Below, one piece after another: positions 1-8,670 of a stretch of 55,139 bases of DNA. The translations under genes and the position numbers were made by a program. The stretch spans positions 1 to 55,139 of the forward strand of contig JAKDNM010000010.1 in assembly GCA_030456445.1 (NCBI GenBank), given 5' to 3'. The first letter of the stretch is position 1. Each line of letters begins with the position of its first letter. The notes beneath the pieces were generated by a model. The model was not told the origin of the DNA, searched no databases, and saw only the letters and a list, made by a program, of their open reading frames with translations. The stretch comes from Hyphomicrobiales bacterium (GTDB taxonomy: Bacteria > Pseudomonadota > Alphaproteobacteria > Rhizobiales > Rhizobiaceae).

Positions 1-49
1 CGATCGAGACAGCCCTCGACCTTGCGAGGATCGAGACCCGCATATCTCA

Positions 50-189
50 GAGACCGTTTGAAAATGTGTGAGGCCGGGGTGCAAACGGCGTTCGGCTGCG
101 CTCCGATGCTCACGTACTTGAAGTACGCTCCGCTTCGGTGCTCGCCAAACACCGTTTTCGCCTCGGCCTGACGAATTTCAAACGGTCTC
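50..189. repeat. Long imperfect inverted repeat after phnN
   Basis: The outer 14 bases at 50-63 pair perfectly with 176-189. The centre is a near-perfect palindrome, CGTACTTGAAGTACG, at 113-127. The bases between are partly complementary (GAGGCC-like against GGCCTC-like segments), so the whole 140 nt could fold as one long stem-loop. It starts about 100 bases beyond the phnN stop, in the direction of operon transcription, so it could end or stabilise the phn transcript. It resembles dispersed hairpin repeats of alphaproteobacteria, but I see no second copy in this window. There is no T-run, so a classical intrinsic terminator is not shown. Bases 1-49 and 190-289 hold nothing else I recognise. 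Confidence 0.6.
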
Positions 190-289
190 TCGGCCCGACG
201 AGGGCGCCGACCTCGGCCGGTGTGCGCCTCGATTTAGGCCGGAGAGATCAGCTTTGCCGTTTCCTGAAAGCGGAGATTGGTGACGACAT

Positions 290-901
290 TCATGAGGTTG
301 CAGCCATGCCACAAGCGACGCTTCGGATGATGTTCAGGAATGCTACGCTCGCCGCTTCGAACGGGCCGCTATTGTCGATCTCGATCCGCTCTCCGCAATC
401 CGACAGGGCGATGGCGCCGCGTTGCATTCGCAGCGTTATGTCGCCTTCGTTCTCACGCCCACGGTTCGCGAGGCGCGCCGCGATGATTTCCGGACGCGCC
501 GTGATGTGGATGACGACAATTTTTTCGAAAGCGGAACGAATTACGGGCAGCGCCGCGCGCGATCCGTTGAGGACGGCCGTGCCTCCGTCCGCCAGGTGGT
601 CGCGTACCGACGCGGGGACGCCGTAACGCAGGCCGTGGGCATCCCAATGCACGGCGAACCTGCCGGCTGCGAGAGCCGCGGCGAATTCGCTGGGGGTGAG
701 GTGATCATGGTCTTCGGCCGCAGCGAGCGCCGGCCGGGTCACGATCCGTCGCACGAACAGCACCGAACCGTCGACGGAGAGTTCCCGCCTTGCATGGGCA
801 ATCAGGCTATCCTTGCCGACTCCGCTGGCGCCTACGACGGCCAGCAGGGTTCCGGCACCAGCGTTCGAAAGCTGTTTCTTGCCCGCATCCACCTCAGGCA
901 A
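290..901 (-). CDS. phnN: Ribose 1,5-bisphosphate phosphokinase PhnN
   Basis: The 203-aa cytoplasmic kinase makes PRPP from ribose 1,5-bisphosphate, the last step of the C-P lyase pathway. The N-terminal P-loop GASGVGKDS (about residues 29-37) and a guanylate-kinase-like fold support the call, and length fits the family. It is the last gene of the phn operon and overlaps the end of phnM by 8 bases. The start is a TTG at 901 preceded by GAGGGA; a GTG at 892 is an alternative, and there is no ATG near the P-loop. The protein is intact. Presence of phnN without phnP in this operon means the step before it must be done by something else (see the DUF1045 gene). Confidence 0.9.
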   Translation of the reverse strand: MPEVDAGKKQLSNAGAGTLLAVVGASGVGKDSLIAHARRELSVDGSVLFVRRIVTRPALAAAEDHDHLTPSEFAAALAAGRFAVHWDAHGLRYGVPASVRDHLADGGTAVLNGSRAALPVIRSAFEKIVVIHITARPEIIAARLANRGRENEGDITLRMQRGAIALSDCGERIEIDNSGPFEAASVAFLNIIRSVACGMAATS

Positions 902-2033
902 CGCGGCGTCCCTCGCGCCAGACCGACCTCACGACAGGCACGCCCCTGTCGCGGCGCACCCGCACCAGATCGGCGCGCAGGCCAGTACCGATGGAGCCGC
1001 GGTCGTCAAGGCCGACGGTGCGGGCCGGCGCCGTGCTGACCAGCCGGATGGTCTCGGGAAGCGTCATGCCGTCCTCGTCGTCGGCGAGCACAAAAGGCGC
1101 GTGGATAAGGCTGAATGGCACATAATCGGAGGATAGCACGTCCAGCAGCCGCTCGTCCGCCAGGGCACGGGCCGAGATGTTGCCGGAATGCGACTTACCC
1201 CGGATCACATTGGGCGCGCCCATCAGGACCGACATGCCGGCCTGATGCGAAGCCCGGGCGGCCTCGATGCTGGTCGGGAACTCGGCCAGCCGCACGCCGA
1301 AATCCTTTGATTCTTCGACATGGTCGACAGTTGCGTCGTCATGGCTGGCGAGCGCGATGCCGCGCTGCGTGCAGGCCTCCACGATCGCTTTGCGGTGGGT
1401 CGCCGAATAGCGTGTCGAATCCTCAAGACGGCGGGCTACGAAGCGCTCGAACTCGGCATCGCTGAGGCCGCGTTTCTTGCGGTAATAGAGCGTATATTGC
1501 TCCAGCGTCTGGAATTGACGCTGGCCGGGAGCATGATCCATCAGCGAGGCGAGCTTTACCTGCGGATCTTCCCGGAAATCCTCGAAATGCTCCAGCACGT
1601 CGCCCGCCGAGACCTCGCAGCGCAAATGGATCAGATGGCTGGCGCGCAGCCTGTCCTCTGTCGCAGCAGTCTCCAGCGCGTCGGCGATGACGCGCATCTC
1701 GCCCTTTTTGAAGCCGCCGTCCTCGTCCGAGCCGAGGCGGAGGCAATCGAATACCGTGGTGATGCCGGAGCCGGCGACCTGTGCATCATGCGCTTGCAAG
1801 GCGGCGATGCAGTCCCAAAGCACGCCGGGACGGGGCGCGTAGTGTGATTCCAGATGGTCCGTGTGGAGTTCGACGAGGCCGGGGATAAGATAGTCCCCCT
1901 CCATGTCTTCGCCGACGGCCGAATTACCGGTATCGATGCTGGCGATGAGCCCGTCGCGCAACATGACCGAACCGGTGACGATCTCGTCCTCCAGTACGAT
2001 TCGGGCGTTCTTGAGAGTTGTTTCGCTGCGCAT
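894..2033 (-). CDS. phnM: Ribose 1-methylphosphonate 5-triphosphate diphosphatase PhnM
   Basis: The 379-aa amidohydrolase-superfamily enzyme removes pyrophosphate from ribose 1-phosphonate 5-triphosphate, giving the 5-phosphate that PhnJ cleaves. The metal-binding motif is visible as ELHTDHLESH near residue 60, and the C-terminal ADLVRVRRDRG segment is typical of the family. I start at the ATG at 2033 (MRSETT); the longer open frame to 2138 runs into the preceding gene and encodes Arg/Ser-rich shadow sequence. One base separates it from the upstream DUF1045 gene, so the two are probably translationally coupled. Identification is firm. Confidence 0.94.
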   Translation of the reverse strand: MRSETTLKNARIVLEDEIVTGSVMLRDGLIASIDTGNSAVGEDMEGDYLIPGLVELHTDHLESHYAPRPGVLWDCIAALQAHDAQVAGSGITTVFDCLRLGSDEDGGFKKGEMRVIADALETAATEDRLRASHLIHLRCEVSAGDVLEHFEDFREDPQVKLASLMDHAPGQRQFQTLEQYTLYYRKKRGLSDAEFERFVARRLEDSTRYSATHRKAIVEACTQRGIALASHDDATVDHVEESKDFGVRLAEFPTSIEAARASHQAGMSVLMGAPNVIRGKSHSGNISARALADERLLDVLSSDYVPFSLIHAPFVLADDEDGMTLPETIRLVSTAPARTVGLDDRGSIGTGLRADLVRVRRDRGVPVVRSVWREGRRVA

Positions 2034-2034
2034 G

Positions 2035-2739
2035 TCAGGCGGTCTTTCTGTTTTTTGCCGCGCCGAGAGGATGGACGCTGTGGACCGAGAACGGCGCGCC
2101 GGCTTCGGGTTCGGTGAACACGGCCACGGCATCGACAATGAGAGGCAAGGTAAGCAGGGGTGCGAGAATGTCCTGCAGGACCGGTTCGATACGCTCGGCT
2201 TCCTTTTCCGTGACCGGGCCCGTCAGAGTCATGTGGAAGCGGAATTCTTCCTTCACATAGGGGTAGCCATGGCGTTGCAGATAGACGCGCTGCCGCTCGC
2301 TCAGCCGTTCGGGGTTGCGGCGTTCGATCTCGCTGTCCGTGAGCGGAGCACGAAGCGGGTCGAAACAATCTACGGCGGTATCGGCGAGAGCCTTCACTTC
2401 CGCCTTACGCGGAGGCGGCACAAGAGCGAGGAAATTTCCCAGCCGCGCGATTTCAAGGGACATGGCAAAAGGCGCGCAACTATCGGCGATCGTATCGGCC
2501 GTGCGACGTACGTCCCGCTCGCCAAAATTCAAGCCAAGCCGGAACGGGGCGACAAGCGTGGCATGAAAGCCGTAGCGTCTCGGCTCGGCGGTCCAGGTCG
2601 ACAGCTCCGTGGCGCCGAGGCCGAGCCTCCCGGAAACGGGGAGTTCCGCCCCGGTAAAGGCATCGCGGCCAAGCCAGCCCGAACACGCGTCAGCCAAGGG
2701 ATGGTCGCGCGGGGGCGTGAAGTAGAGCGCGTATCGCAT
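2035..2739 (-). CDS. DUF1045 phosphonate-operon protein, 2H phosphoesterase fold
   Basis: This 234-aa protein belongs to the DUF1045 family found in rhizobial phn operons. It carries the two H-x-T motifs of 2H phosphoesterases: FHAT near residue 59 and FHMT near residue 168. Such enzymes usually open cyclic or linear 2',3'-type phosphodiesters. The gene starts at the ATG at 2739, which shares one base with the phnE stop (TGATG), and ends one base before phnM. No phnP gene is present in the operon, so opening of the ribosyl 1,2-cyclic phosphate made by PhnJ is a reasonable role. That role is inference; the family and motifs are seen. Confidence 0.82.
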   Translation of the reverse strand: MRYALYFTPPRDHPLADACSGWLGRDAFTGAELPVSGRLGLGATELSTWTAEPRRYGFHATLVAPFRLGLNFGERDVRRTADTIADSCAPFAMSLEIARLGNFLALVPPPRKAEVKALADTAVDCFDPLRAPLTDSEIERRNPERLSERQRVYLQRHGYPYVKEEFRFHMTLTGPVTEKEAERIEPVLQDILAPLLTLPLIVDAVAVFTEPEAGAPFSVHSVHPLGAAKNRKTA

Positions 2740-3557
2740 CACAGGAAAAGCTTGCGCATTTGCTGTGACACGAAGTCGAGGACGGAGACCGTCACCAGCA
2801 TGATGATGAGCATCGCCGAGGCCTGGGGGTAGTAGAAGCCGCGGATGGATTCGAACAGGACCTGGCCGATGCCTCCGGCGCCGATGACGCCCAGCACCGT
2901 GGCGGCGCGCACATTCGATTCGAAGCGGTAAAGCGTGAAGGAAATCCAAAGCGGCATGACTTGCGGCACGACGCCAAACAGGACTTCCTGAATCCGCGAC
3001 GCGCCCGTCGAGCGGATCGCCTCGACGGGTCGCGCATCGATGGCTTCGACCGCTTCGGAGAACAGCTTGGCGAAAATCCCGGTGGTGTGCACGAAAAGCG
3101 CCATCACCCCGGCGAAGGGGCCAAGGCCGACGGCAACGACGAAGAGCACAGCAAAGACCAGTTCGTGGGTCGAGCGGCAAGCGTCCATGACGCGACGTAC
3201 CGGCTGAACGACGTACCAGGGCGCCATGTTCCGTGCGGAGAGAACGCCGAGCGGCACGGCTAACGCAGCGGCGAGAAATGTGCCCCAGAGCGCGATCTGG
3301 AGCGTCACGACCATTTCCTGGGCATAGTAGCGCCAGTCGGAAAAATCAGGATGCGAGAACTCCTTGGCGTATTGCGCCATGTTCCCGCTGTCCGTGAACA
3401 GATGCGGCCAGTTCGACATCTCGGCCGGCCCCCAGCTCCATGCCAGGAGAACCGCGAGCGCGATCCAGCATATCGTCGTCCCCCTGCTTCGCGTCCAGTT
3501 GGGTTCGATTTCGACCGGAGCCGGCCTGGGGGAGGCTGTGTTGCTGGTGTCGGTCAT
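2739..3557 (-). CDS. phnE: Phosphonate ABC transporter permease PhnE
   Basis: The 272-aa inner-membrane permease partners with PhnC and PhnD. It has about six hydrophobic segments. The EAA-type loop reads EAIRSTGASRIQEVLFGVVP, and the segment GVIGAGGIGQVLFESIRGF is characteristic of PhnE. The ATG at 3557 (MTDTSNT) is chosen over an upstream in-frame TTG at 3593, because the extension adds nothing family-like. Only one permease gene is present, so the channel is probably a homodimer. The gene lies 64 bases after phnD, in the order C-D-E, and its stop overlaps the DUF1045 start. Confidence 0.93.
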   Translation of the reverse strand: MTDTSNTASPRPAPVEIEPNWTRSRGTTICWIALAVLLAWSWGPAEMSNWPHLFTDSGNMAQYAKEFSHPDFSDWRYYAQEMVVTLQIALWGTFLAAALAVPLGVLSARNMAPWYVVQPVRRVMDACRSTHELVFAVLFVVAVGLGPFAGVMALFVHTTGIFAKLFSEAVEAIDARPVEAIRSTGASRIQEVLFGVVPQVMPLWISFTLYRFESNVRAATVLGVIGAGGIGQVLFESIRGFYYPQASAMLIIMLVTVSVLDFVSQQMRKLFL

Positions 3558-3621
3558 CGTGCAATCCCGAAGTGGCGCGACCGGCCGCTGCAATGGCGGC
3601 CGGCCGGAGCGAAATGTGAAA

Positions 3622-4611
3622 TCAGCTCTGCTTCGACTTGAGCTTCTGCTCGTAGGCCGTCTTCTCGGCTTCCAGCTTCTCGATCTGGACCTTCCTGTCG
3701 GCGTCCGAAATGTTCTTGTCGGCTTCGAGCTTCGCGATCGTCTTGGTCAGCTCCATGACGCGGATCGGGAGAAGCTGCTCGTCATTCGAATCCTTGAACG
3801 GAGCCCACTGGAGCTCGGCAAGGATCTGCTTTTCCCTGGCGGCGTCGCCCGAGGATTTGTCCGTGCCATAGGTCAGAATGAAGTTGCTGATCTTGTCCTT
3901 CACGTCCTGCGGAAGGTCCTTGCGCCAGACGAGCGGATCGGACGGAATGAGAGGCGACTTCCAGATCACCTTGATGTTGGCAAAGGCCTTGGGCTGGTTC
4001 TTCTCGATCAGGGCCATGTTTTCCGTGTTGTTGGCCGCCGCATCGAGTTGGCCGTTGGCGACGGCCATCGCATTGGTTTCATGATTGGAGTTGGTGACCG
4101 TCTTGAAGCATTCCTTCGGGTCGACCTTGTTCGCGGCGAAGATGAAGGTGGTCGGAACGAGGTAGCCGGATGTCGAGTTTACGTCGCCCAGTCCGAAGTT
4201 GAGCGACTTGTCGCACTTCAGTAGATCGTCGATCGAAGCGAGCTTGCTGTCCTTGGGCGCGATGATAAGCGACCAGTAGCCGGGGTTGCCTTCGACGCTC
4301 ACGGTCTGCGCGAAGATCTCGCCTCCTGCTCGGTCGACGGCTTCCATGGCGGATTTGTTGCCGAACCATGCAAGTTGGACTTTGTCGAAGCGCATGCCCT
4401 CGATGACGCCGGAATAGTCGGAAGCGAAGAAGGGCTTGATCTCGTAGCCGGTGGCCTTTTCCATATCGGCGAGGAAAGGCTCCCATTTCGGCTTCAGGTT
4501 CTGCTGGGATTCGGTCGAGATGATCCCGAAATTGATTTCTTCGGCATAGGCCGTACCCGACAGAAGAAGGGTGACGGCGGCGACGGCCGCGCTCTTGATG
4601 AGGATGTTCAT
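3622..4611 (-). CDS. phnD: Phosphonate-binding periplasmic protein PhnD
   Basis: The 329-aa protein captures phosphonates in the periplasm for PhnCE. It begins with a Sec signal peptide (MNILIKSAAVAAVTLLLSG, cleavage after about AYA). The mature start EINFGIISTESQQNLKPKWEP is typical of PhnD. The ATG at 4611 follows AGGGAAG. The last 40 residues are rich in Lys and Glu with a heptad-like pattern (ISDADRKVQIEKLEAEK), suggesting a short C-terminal coil, as in other PhnD proteins. It sits between phnC and phnE in the operon. Confidence 0.93.
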   Translation of the reverse strand: MNILIKSAAVAAVTLLLSGTAYAEEINFGIISTESQQNLKPKWEPFLADMEKATGYEIKPFFASDYSGVIEGMRFDKVQLAWFGNKSAMEAVDRAGGEIFAQTVSVEGNPGYWSLIIAPKDSKLASIDDLLKCDKSLNFGLGDVNSTSGYLVPTTFIFAANKVDPKECFKTVTNSNHETNAMAVANGQLDAAANNTENMALIEKNQPKAFANIKVIWKSPLIPSDPLVWRKDLPQDVKDKISNFILTYGTDKSSGDAAREKQILAELQWAPFKDSNDEQLLPIRVMELTKTIAKLEADKNISDADRKVQIEKLEAEKTAYEQKLKSKQS

Positions 4612-4636
4612 GATCTGCTTCCCTGTTGGTGTTGAG

Positions 4637-5476
4637 CTAGGCAAAGGCCGGAGCGCTGCCCACTGGTGCTGCGCGCTTCGGTTTCACCGGATACGTCGGT
4701 GCATCCGGCAAAATCAGTTCCTCGGAATTGGACCCGTAGAGCTCGACCAGCATCCGGTTCGTGAGCTGCGATGACGGTCCGTCGAACACGACACGGCCAT
4801 CCCGCAATGCGATCGTGCGCGGGCAATAACGGCGGGCGTATTCGACCTGATGCAGTGATACGACGCAGGTGATCTCCTGGTCGCGGTTGACGGCGGCGAG
4901 GATCTCCATGACGCGTCGGGCCGAGGACGGATCGAGCGAGGCGATCGGCTCGTCGGCGAGAAGGATGTCGGAGCGCTGCACAAGCGTCCGCGCGATTGCG
5001 GCGCGCTGCTGCTGACCGCCCGACAGGGTCGATGCGCGCTGCCAGGCAACCTCGGGGATGCCGACACGAGCCAGCGCCTCGCGCGCCGCCTTCTTCTCCT
5101 CGGCGCTGAACCAGCCGAGTGTCCCCCGCCAGGCCGGTATGCGGCCGAGATTACCGAACAGGACATTGGAGAGCACGGAAAGACGATTGACGAGGTTGAA
5201 CTGCTGGAAGACGACCCCGACGCGGCCGCGTATCGCGCGCGCTTCGGCCGTCAGCTTTCCGCTTTCCTGGATCAGCTTCCCCAGGATTTCGATATTGCTG
5301 TGCCCGGCGGAGGCGGTGTCGAGCCCGCATATGTGCCGGATCAAAGTGCTCTTGCCGGAGCCGGAAGCGCCGATAAGCGCGACCATCTCGCCCCGCTTGA
5401 TGTCGAGGCTCACTTCGTCAAGGGCTCGCTTCTTGCCGAAGCTTTTGGACAGGTTCCGGACGGAGATGGCGGTCAT
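4637..5476 (-). CDS. phnC: Phosphonate ABC transporter ATPase PhnC
   Basis: The 279-aa ATPase energises phosphonate uptake with PhnDE. Walker A is GASGSGKST, the signature is LSGGQQQR, Walker B is ILLADEP, and the switch His lies in SLHQVEYA. I start at the ATG at 5476 (MTAISVRNL), preceded by GGAAAG; the open frame further upstream is not family-like. It follows the acyltransferase gene after a 92-base gap, the longest inside the phn operon, so an internal promoter for phnCDE is possible though I do not see a clear one. Confidence 0.94.
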   Translation of the reverse strand: MTAISVRNLSKSFGKKRALDEVSLDIKRGEMVALIGASGSGKSTLIRHICGLDTASAGHSNIEILGKLIQESGKLTAEARAIRGRVGVVFQQFNLVNRLSVLSNVLFGNLGRIPAWRGTLGWFSAEEKKAAREALARVGIPEVAWQRASTLSGGQQQRAAIARTLVQRSDILLADEPIASLDPSSARRVMEILAAVNRDQEITCVVSLHQVEYARRYCPRTIALRDGRVVFDGPSSQLTNRMLVELYGSNSEELILPDAPTYPVKPKRAAPVGSAPAFA

Positions 5477-5568
5477 CGGCTCGCTCTTTCCATGCAATCG
5501 AGGGTTCGAACGGTTCTGGATTTCACTGGTTCTGGACGCTCGCGCGATAGGCGCCGATCCAAGGCCCG

Positions 5569-6267
5569 TCATGAGCCTAGGTTTGTCGGATGAAGCCCAG
5601 TTGTCGGAGCGATGTCAGTTCCGTGACATTCCACAGAGGAGATCGGACGCTCGGCGTCTTCGTATTTCTCGAGAAATTCTTCGACGCCGAGCTTACGGAA
5701 ATCGTCGAGGGCGAAACGCAGGCGGTTATGCGGCCAGTCCCACCAGGCAAGGCTGCGCATGCGCTCCGCGATCCCGGCCGGGAAACGCTCGCGGATGAAC
5801 CTTGCCGGCACGCCGCCGACGATCGTGTAGGGCGCGACATCCCTGGTGACGACGGCGCCTGCGCCAACCACGGCGCCGTCGCCGATGGTGACACCGGGCA
5901 GCAAGGTCGCGCCATGGCCGATCCAGGTGTCGTGACCGACGATCACGCGCCGCGCGCGCCGTTCCGCGAAGAACTCCGTTTCATGCTCGGCATCGTCGAA
6001 ATAGTCGGATGCCCGATAGGTGATATGATGCAATGTGGGGCGCGACATCGGATGATGCGTCGCGTTGATGCGAACAGATGCCGCTATGTTGGCGAACTTG
6101 CCGATGGTGACGCACCAGCTCTGGCAGTTCTCCATCACATAGGAATAGTCACCGAGTTCGGTGTCGACCAGGCGCCCGCCTTCCGCCACCTCGGTGTATC
6201 GGCCGAGCCGGCAGTTCTCGATCGACGCCGTCGGGTGAACGACGGGGATTTCGGACAAGCGAGCCAT
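5569..6267 (-). CDS. Phosphonate-operon hexapeptide acyltransferase
   Basis: The 232-aa protein is a left-handed beta-helix acyltransferase of the xenobiotic/CatB type that recurs in C-P lyase operons. Hexapeptide repeats run from about residue 10 to 165 ([45 protein letters not shown]), and the catalytic-type His lies in [10 protein letters not shown]. One base separates it from the phnL stop, so it belongs to the operon. The acyl acceptor is unknown. Acetylation of aminophosphonates, the job of the unrelated PhnO in E. coli, is a plausible role but not shown. Confidence 0.85.
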   Translation of the reverse strand: MARLSEIPVVHPTASIENCRLGRYTEVAEGGRLVDTELGDYSYVMENCQSWCVTIGKFANIAASVRINATHHPMSRPTLHHITYRASDYFDDAEHETEFFAERRARRVIVGHDTWIGHGATLLPGVTIGDGAVVGAGAVVTRDVAPYTIVGGVPARFIRERFPAGIAERMRSLAWWDWPHNRLRFALDDFRKLGVEEFLEKYEDAERPISSVECHGTDIAPTTGLHPTNLGS

Positions 6268-6268
6268 T

Positions 6269-6976
6269 TCATGCTGCCTTTGCGGACGGTGCGAGGCTGG
6301 TTACGTCGATGATGACGTCGGCCACTACGTTGCGGATTTCGATATCGTGGAAGATGCCGAGCAGGGCCGTACCCCGATGTTTCTTCTCCGCGACCATGTC
6401 GACCACCACTGCCCGGTTCACGGCATCCAGCGACGCCGTCGGCTCGTCGAGCAGGAGGATCGGATGTTCGGTGATGAAGCCGCGGGCGATGTTGACGCGC
6501 TGCTGCTCGCCACCGGAGAAAGTGGCGGGCGGCAGCGTCCATAAGCGCTCGGGAAGGTTCAGCCGTGAAAGCAGTTCGCCCGCGCGCTCTGTGGCTTTCC
6601 GCCGGCTCGCGCCGCGTTCGACAAGCGGTTCGGCGACGATATCGAGCGTTGCGACGCGCGGCACCACGCGCAGGAACTGGCTGACATAACCGATCGTCTC
6701 GCGGCGTATTTCAAGGATCGCGCGGGGCTCGGCGGTAACCAGATCGACCTCGCAGCCGCGATGGAGCACCAGGATCTTGCCGGCGCTGGCGGCATAATTC
6801 CCATAGAGCATTTTGAGGATGGAGCTCTTGCCAACGCCGGACGGTCCCCCCAGCACCGAGCACGTCCCGGAGTGCAGCGAGAAGTTCCCGCGAACAATGA
6901 CCGGCAGTTCGACGCCCCCGCGCAGGTGCATGGTGAAGGATTTTGCGAGATTGGAAACGACGAGTGCGGCGGACAT
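6269..6976 (-). CDS. phnL: C-P lyase ABC-type protein PhnL
   Basis: The 235-aa protein is one of two ABC-ATPase-like subunits of the C-P lyase system; with PhnGHI it helps form ribose 1-phosphonate 5-triphosphate. Walker A is [10 protein letters not shown], the signature is FSGGEQQR, and Walker B is ILLLDEP. The ATG at 6976 is chosen; a GTG lies directly before it at 6979. It follows phnK by 9 bases. No membrane partner is expected for this family. Confidence 0.93.
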   Translation of the reverse strand: MSAALVVSNLAKSFTMHLRGGVELPVIVRGNFSLHSGTCSVLGGPSGVGKSSILKMLYGNYAASAGKILVLHRGCEVDLVTAEPRAILEIRRETIGYVSQFLRVVPRVATLDIVAEPLVERGASRRKATERAGELLSRLNLPERLWTLPPATFSGGEQQRVNIARGFITEHPILLLDEPTASLDAVNRAVVVDMVAEKKHRGTALLGIFHDIEIRNVVADVIIDVTSLAPSAKAA

Positions 6977-6985
6977 CACCAGACC

Positions 6986-7804
6986 TCAGACCTGCAGGAT
7001 CGAAGAGACGAGAAGTTGCGTGTAGGGCGCTTGCGGATCGTCGAGCAGGCGATCCGTCAGCCCTTGCTCGACGACGCGTCCCTCTTTCATCACCATCATC
7101 CGGTGCGACAGAAGGCGCGCCACGGCGAGGTCGTGCGTGACGATGATGACGGCGAGGCCGAGATCGTTCACGAGGCCGCGCAGGAGATCGAGCAGCCGCG
7201 CCTGGACCGATACGTCGAGACCGCCGGTCGGCTCGTCCATGAAGACGAGACGTGGCGCGGTGACGAGATTGCGCGCGATCTGCAGGCGCTGGCGCATGCC
7301 TCCGGAGAAGGTGCGCGGCTGGTCGTCGATGCGGTCGGCGCTGATCTCGACCCGCCCGAGCCAGTCGGTGGCGGTCGCGCGGATCTTGCCGTAATGCCTG
7401 TCGCCGACGGCCATGAGCCTCTCGCCGACATTGGCGCCGGCCGAAACGGTCATGCGCAGGCCGTCCGCCGGGTTTTGATGGACGAACCCCCAATCCGTGC
7501 GCTGCAGGAAGCGCCGCTCGGCTTCACCCACCCTGAGGAGATCGCGCATCCCGCCGTCGCGCATGCGGTAGGACACGATGCCCGAAGTCGCTCCCAGCCT
7601 GGTCGAGACACAGTTGAGAAGCGTCGTCTTGCCGGATCCGGATTCACCGACGACCGCCATGACTTCGCCCGGCCATACGTCGAAGCTGACATCTTCGCAG
7701 CCGATGCGGTCGCCGTATAGTTTGGTTAGCGAGCGCACGGACAGAAGCGGCAGCGCTTCGCCTTCCATATCGATGACACTCTTTGCGGGAAGACTGACGG
7801 TCAT
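6986..7804 (-). CDS. phnK: C-P lyase ABC-type protein PhnK
   Basis: The 272-aa ATPase-like subunit docks on the PhnGHIJ core in the E. coli complex. Walker A is GESGSGKTT, the signature is FSGGMRQR, Walker B is LVFMDEP, and the switch region is VTHDLAVAR, so all motifs are intact. Its ATG overlaps the phnJ stop in an ATGA junction (7801-7804), which indicates translational coupling to the partner it binds. There are about 13 extra residues before a second Met (MEGEALPLL). Confidence 0.94.
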   Translation of the reverse strand: MTVSLPAKSVIDMEGEALPLLSVRSLTKLYGDRIGCEDVSFDVWPGEVMAVVGESGSGKTTLLNCVSTRLGATSGIVSYRMRDGGMRDLLRVGEAERRFLQRTDWGFVHQNPADGLRMTVSAGANVGERLMAVGDRHYGKIRATATDWLGRVEISADRIDDQPRTFSGGMRQRLQIARNLVTAPRLVFMDEPTGGLDVSVQARLLDLLRGLVNDLGLAVIIVTHDLAVARLLSHRMMVMKEGRVVEQGLTDRLLDDPQAPYTQLLVSSILQV

Positions 7805-8670
7805 TGCGCGGCCTCACCGGACAGTTCGCCACGAAAGCCTTCGACGCGGCGTGTCTCGCAATGGTCGGTATCGGAGCAGACGAACATGCGTCGGCCCGCG
7901 TCGTCGAGGACGACCTCGTCGAGATAGACCCCGCCGGCGCCGCACAGCGCGCAGGATTGCTTGAAGCGCTGCACCTCGAAGGGGTGGTCCTCGAAATCGA
8001 GGCTGACGACTTCGGTATAGGGCGGCAGCGCGTAGATGCGCTTCTCCCGGCCGGCCCCGAAGAGTTGCAGCGCCGCCGACATGTGCATCTTCGGATTGTC
8101 GAATTTCGGCGTGGGAGAAGGATCCATGACGTAGCGGCCTTCGATTTTCACCGGATAGGCGTAGGTCGTGGCGATGTGGCCGTTGCGGGCGATATCCTCA
8201 TAGAGCTTCACATGCATCAGCCCGTATTCCTCGAGCGCATGCATCTTGCGGGTCTCGGTTTCGCGCGGCTCGAGGAAACGAAGCGGTTCGGGTATCGGCA
8301 CCTGATAGACGAGCACTTGCCCTTCGGAGAGCGGGGTTTCGGGGATGCGGTGGCGGGTCTGGATGATGGTGGCGTCGGCGGTGTGCGTCGTCGTTGCCAC
8401 GCCCGCGACGCGCTGGAAGAATTTCCGGATCGAGACGGCGTTGGTGGTATCGTCGGCGCCCTGGTCTATGACCTTGAGGACGTCGAGCGGGCCGAGGATC
8501 GAGGCGGTCACCTGCACGCCGCCCGTACCCCAGCCGTAAGGCATCGGCATCTCGCGGCTGGCGAAGGGCACCTGATAGCCAGGAACGGCGATCGCCTTCA
8601 GGATGGCGCGCCGGATCATGCGTTTGGTCTGCTCGTCCAGATAGGCGAAATTGTAGGTTGGGGCGTTCAT
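7801..8670 (-). CDS. phnJ: Radical SAM C-P lyase PhnJ
   Basis: The 289-aa protein cleaves the carbon-phosphorus bond of ribose 1-phosphonate 5-phosphate, releasing the alkane and the 1,2-cyclic phosphate. The unusual C-terminal cluster motif is fully present: C240-x2-C243-x21-C265-x5-C271. The spacing matches the C-x2-C-x21-C-x5-C reported for PhnJ. The start ATG overlaps the phnI stop by 4 bases and the stop overlaps phnK by 4 bases. With every ligand Cys kept, the enzyme should be active. Confidence 0.96.
   Translation of the reverse strand: MNAPTYNFAYLDEQTKRMIRRAILKAIAVPGYQVPFASREMPMPYGWGTGGVQVTASILGPLDVLKVIDQGADDTTNAVSIRKFFQRVAGVATTTHTADATIIQTRHRIPETPLSEGQVLVYQVPIPEPLRFLEPRETETRKMHALEEYGLMHVKLYEDIARNGHIATTYAYPVKIEGRYVMDPSPTPKFDNPKMHMSAALQLFGAGREKRIYALPPYTEVVSLDFEDHPFEVQRFKQSCALCGAGGVYLDEVVLDDAGRRMFVCSDTDHCETRRVEGFRGELSGEAAQ

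Noticed and set aside
138-626. Open frames opposite phnN (162 and 205 codons)
   Set aside because: Arg/Ser/Pro-rich shadow translations with no ribosome site or family likeness; phnN on the other strand explains the region.
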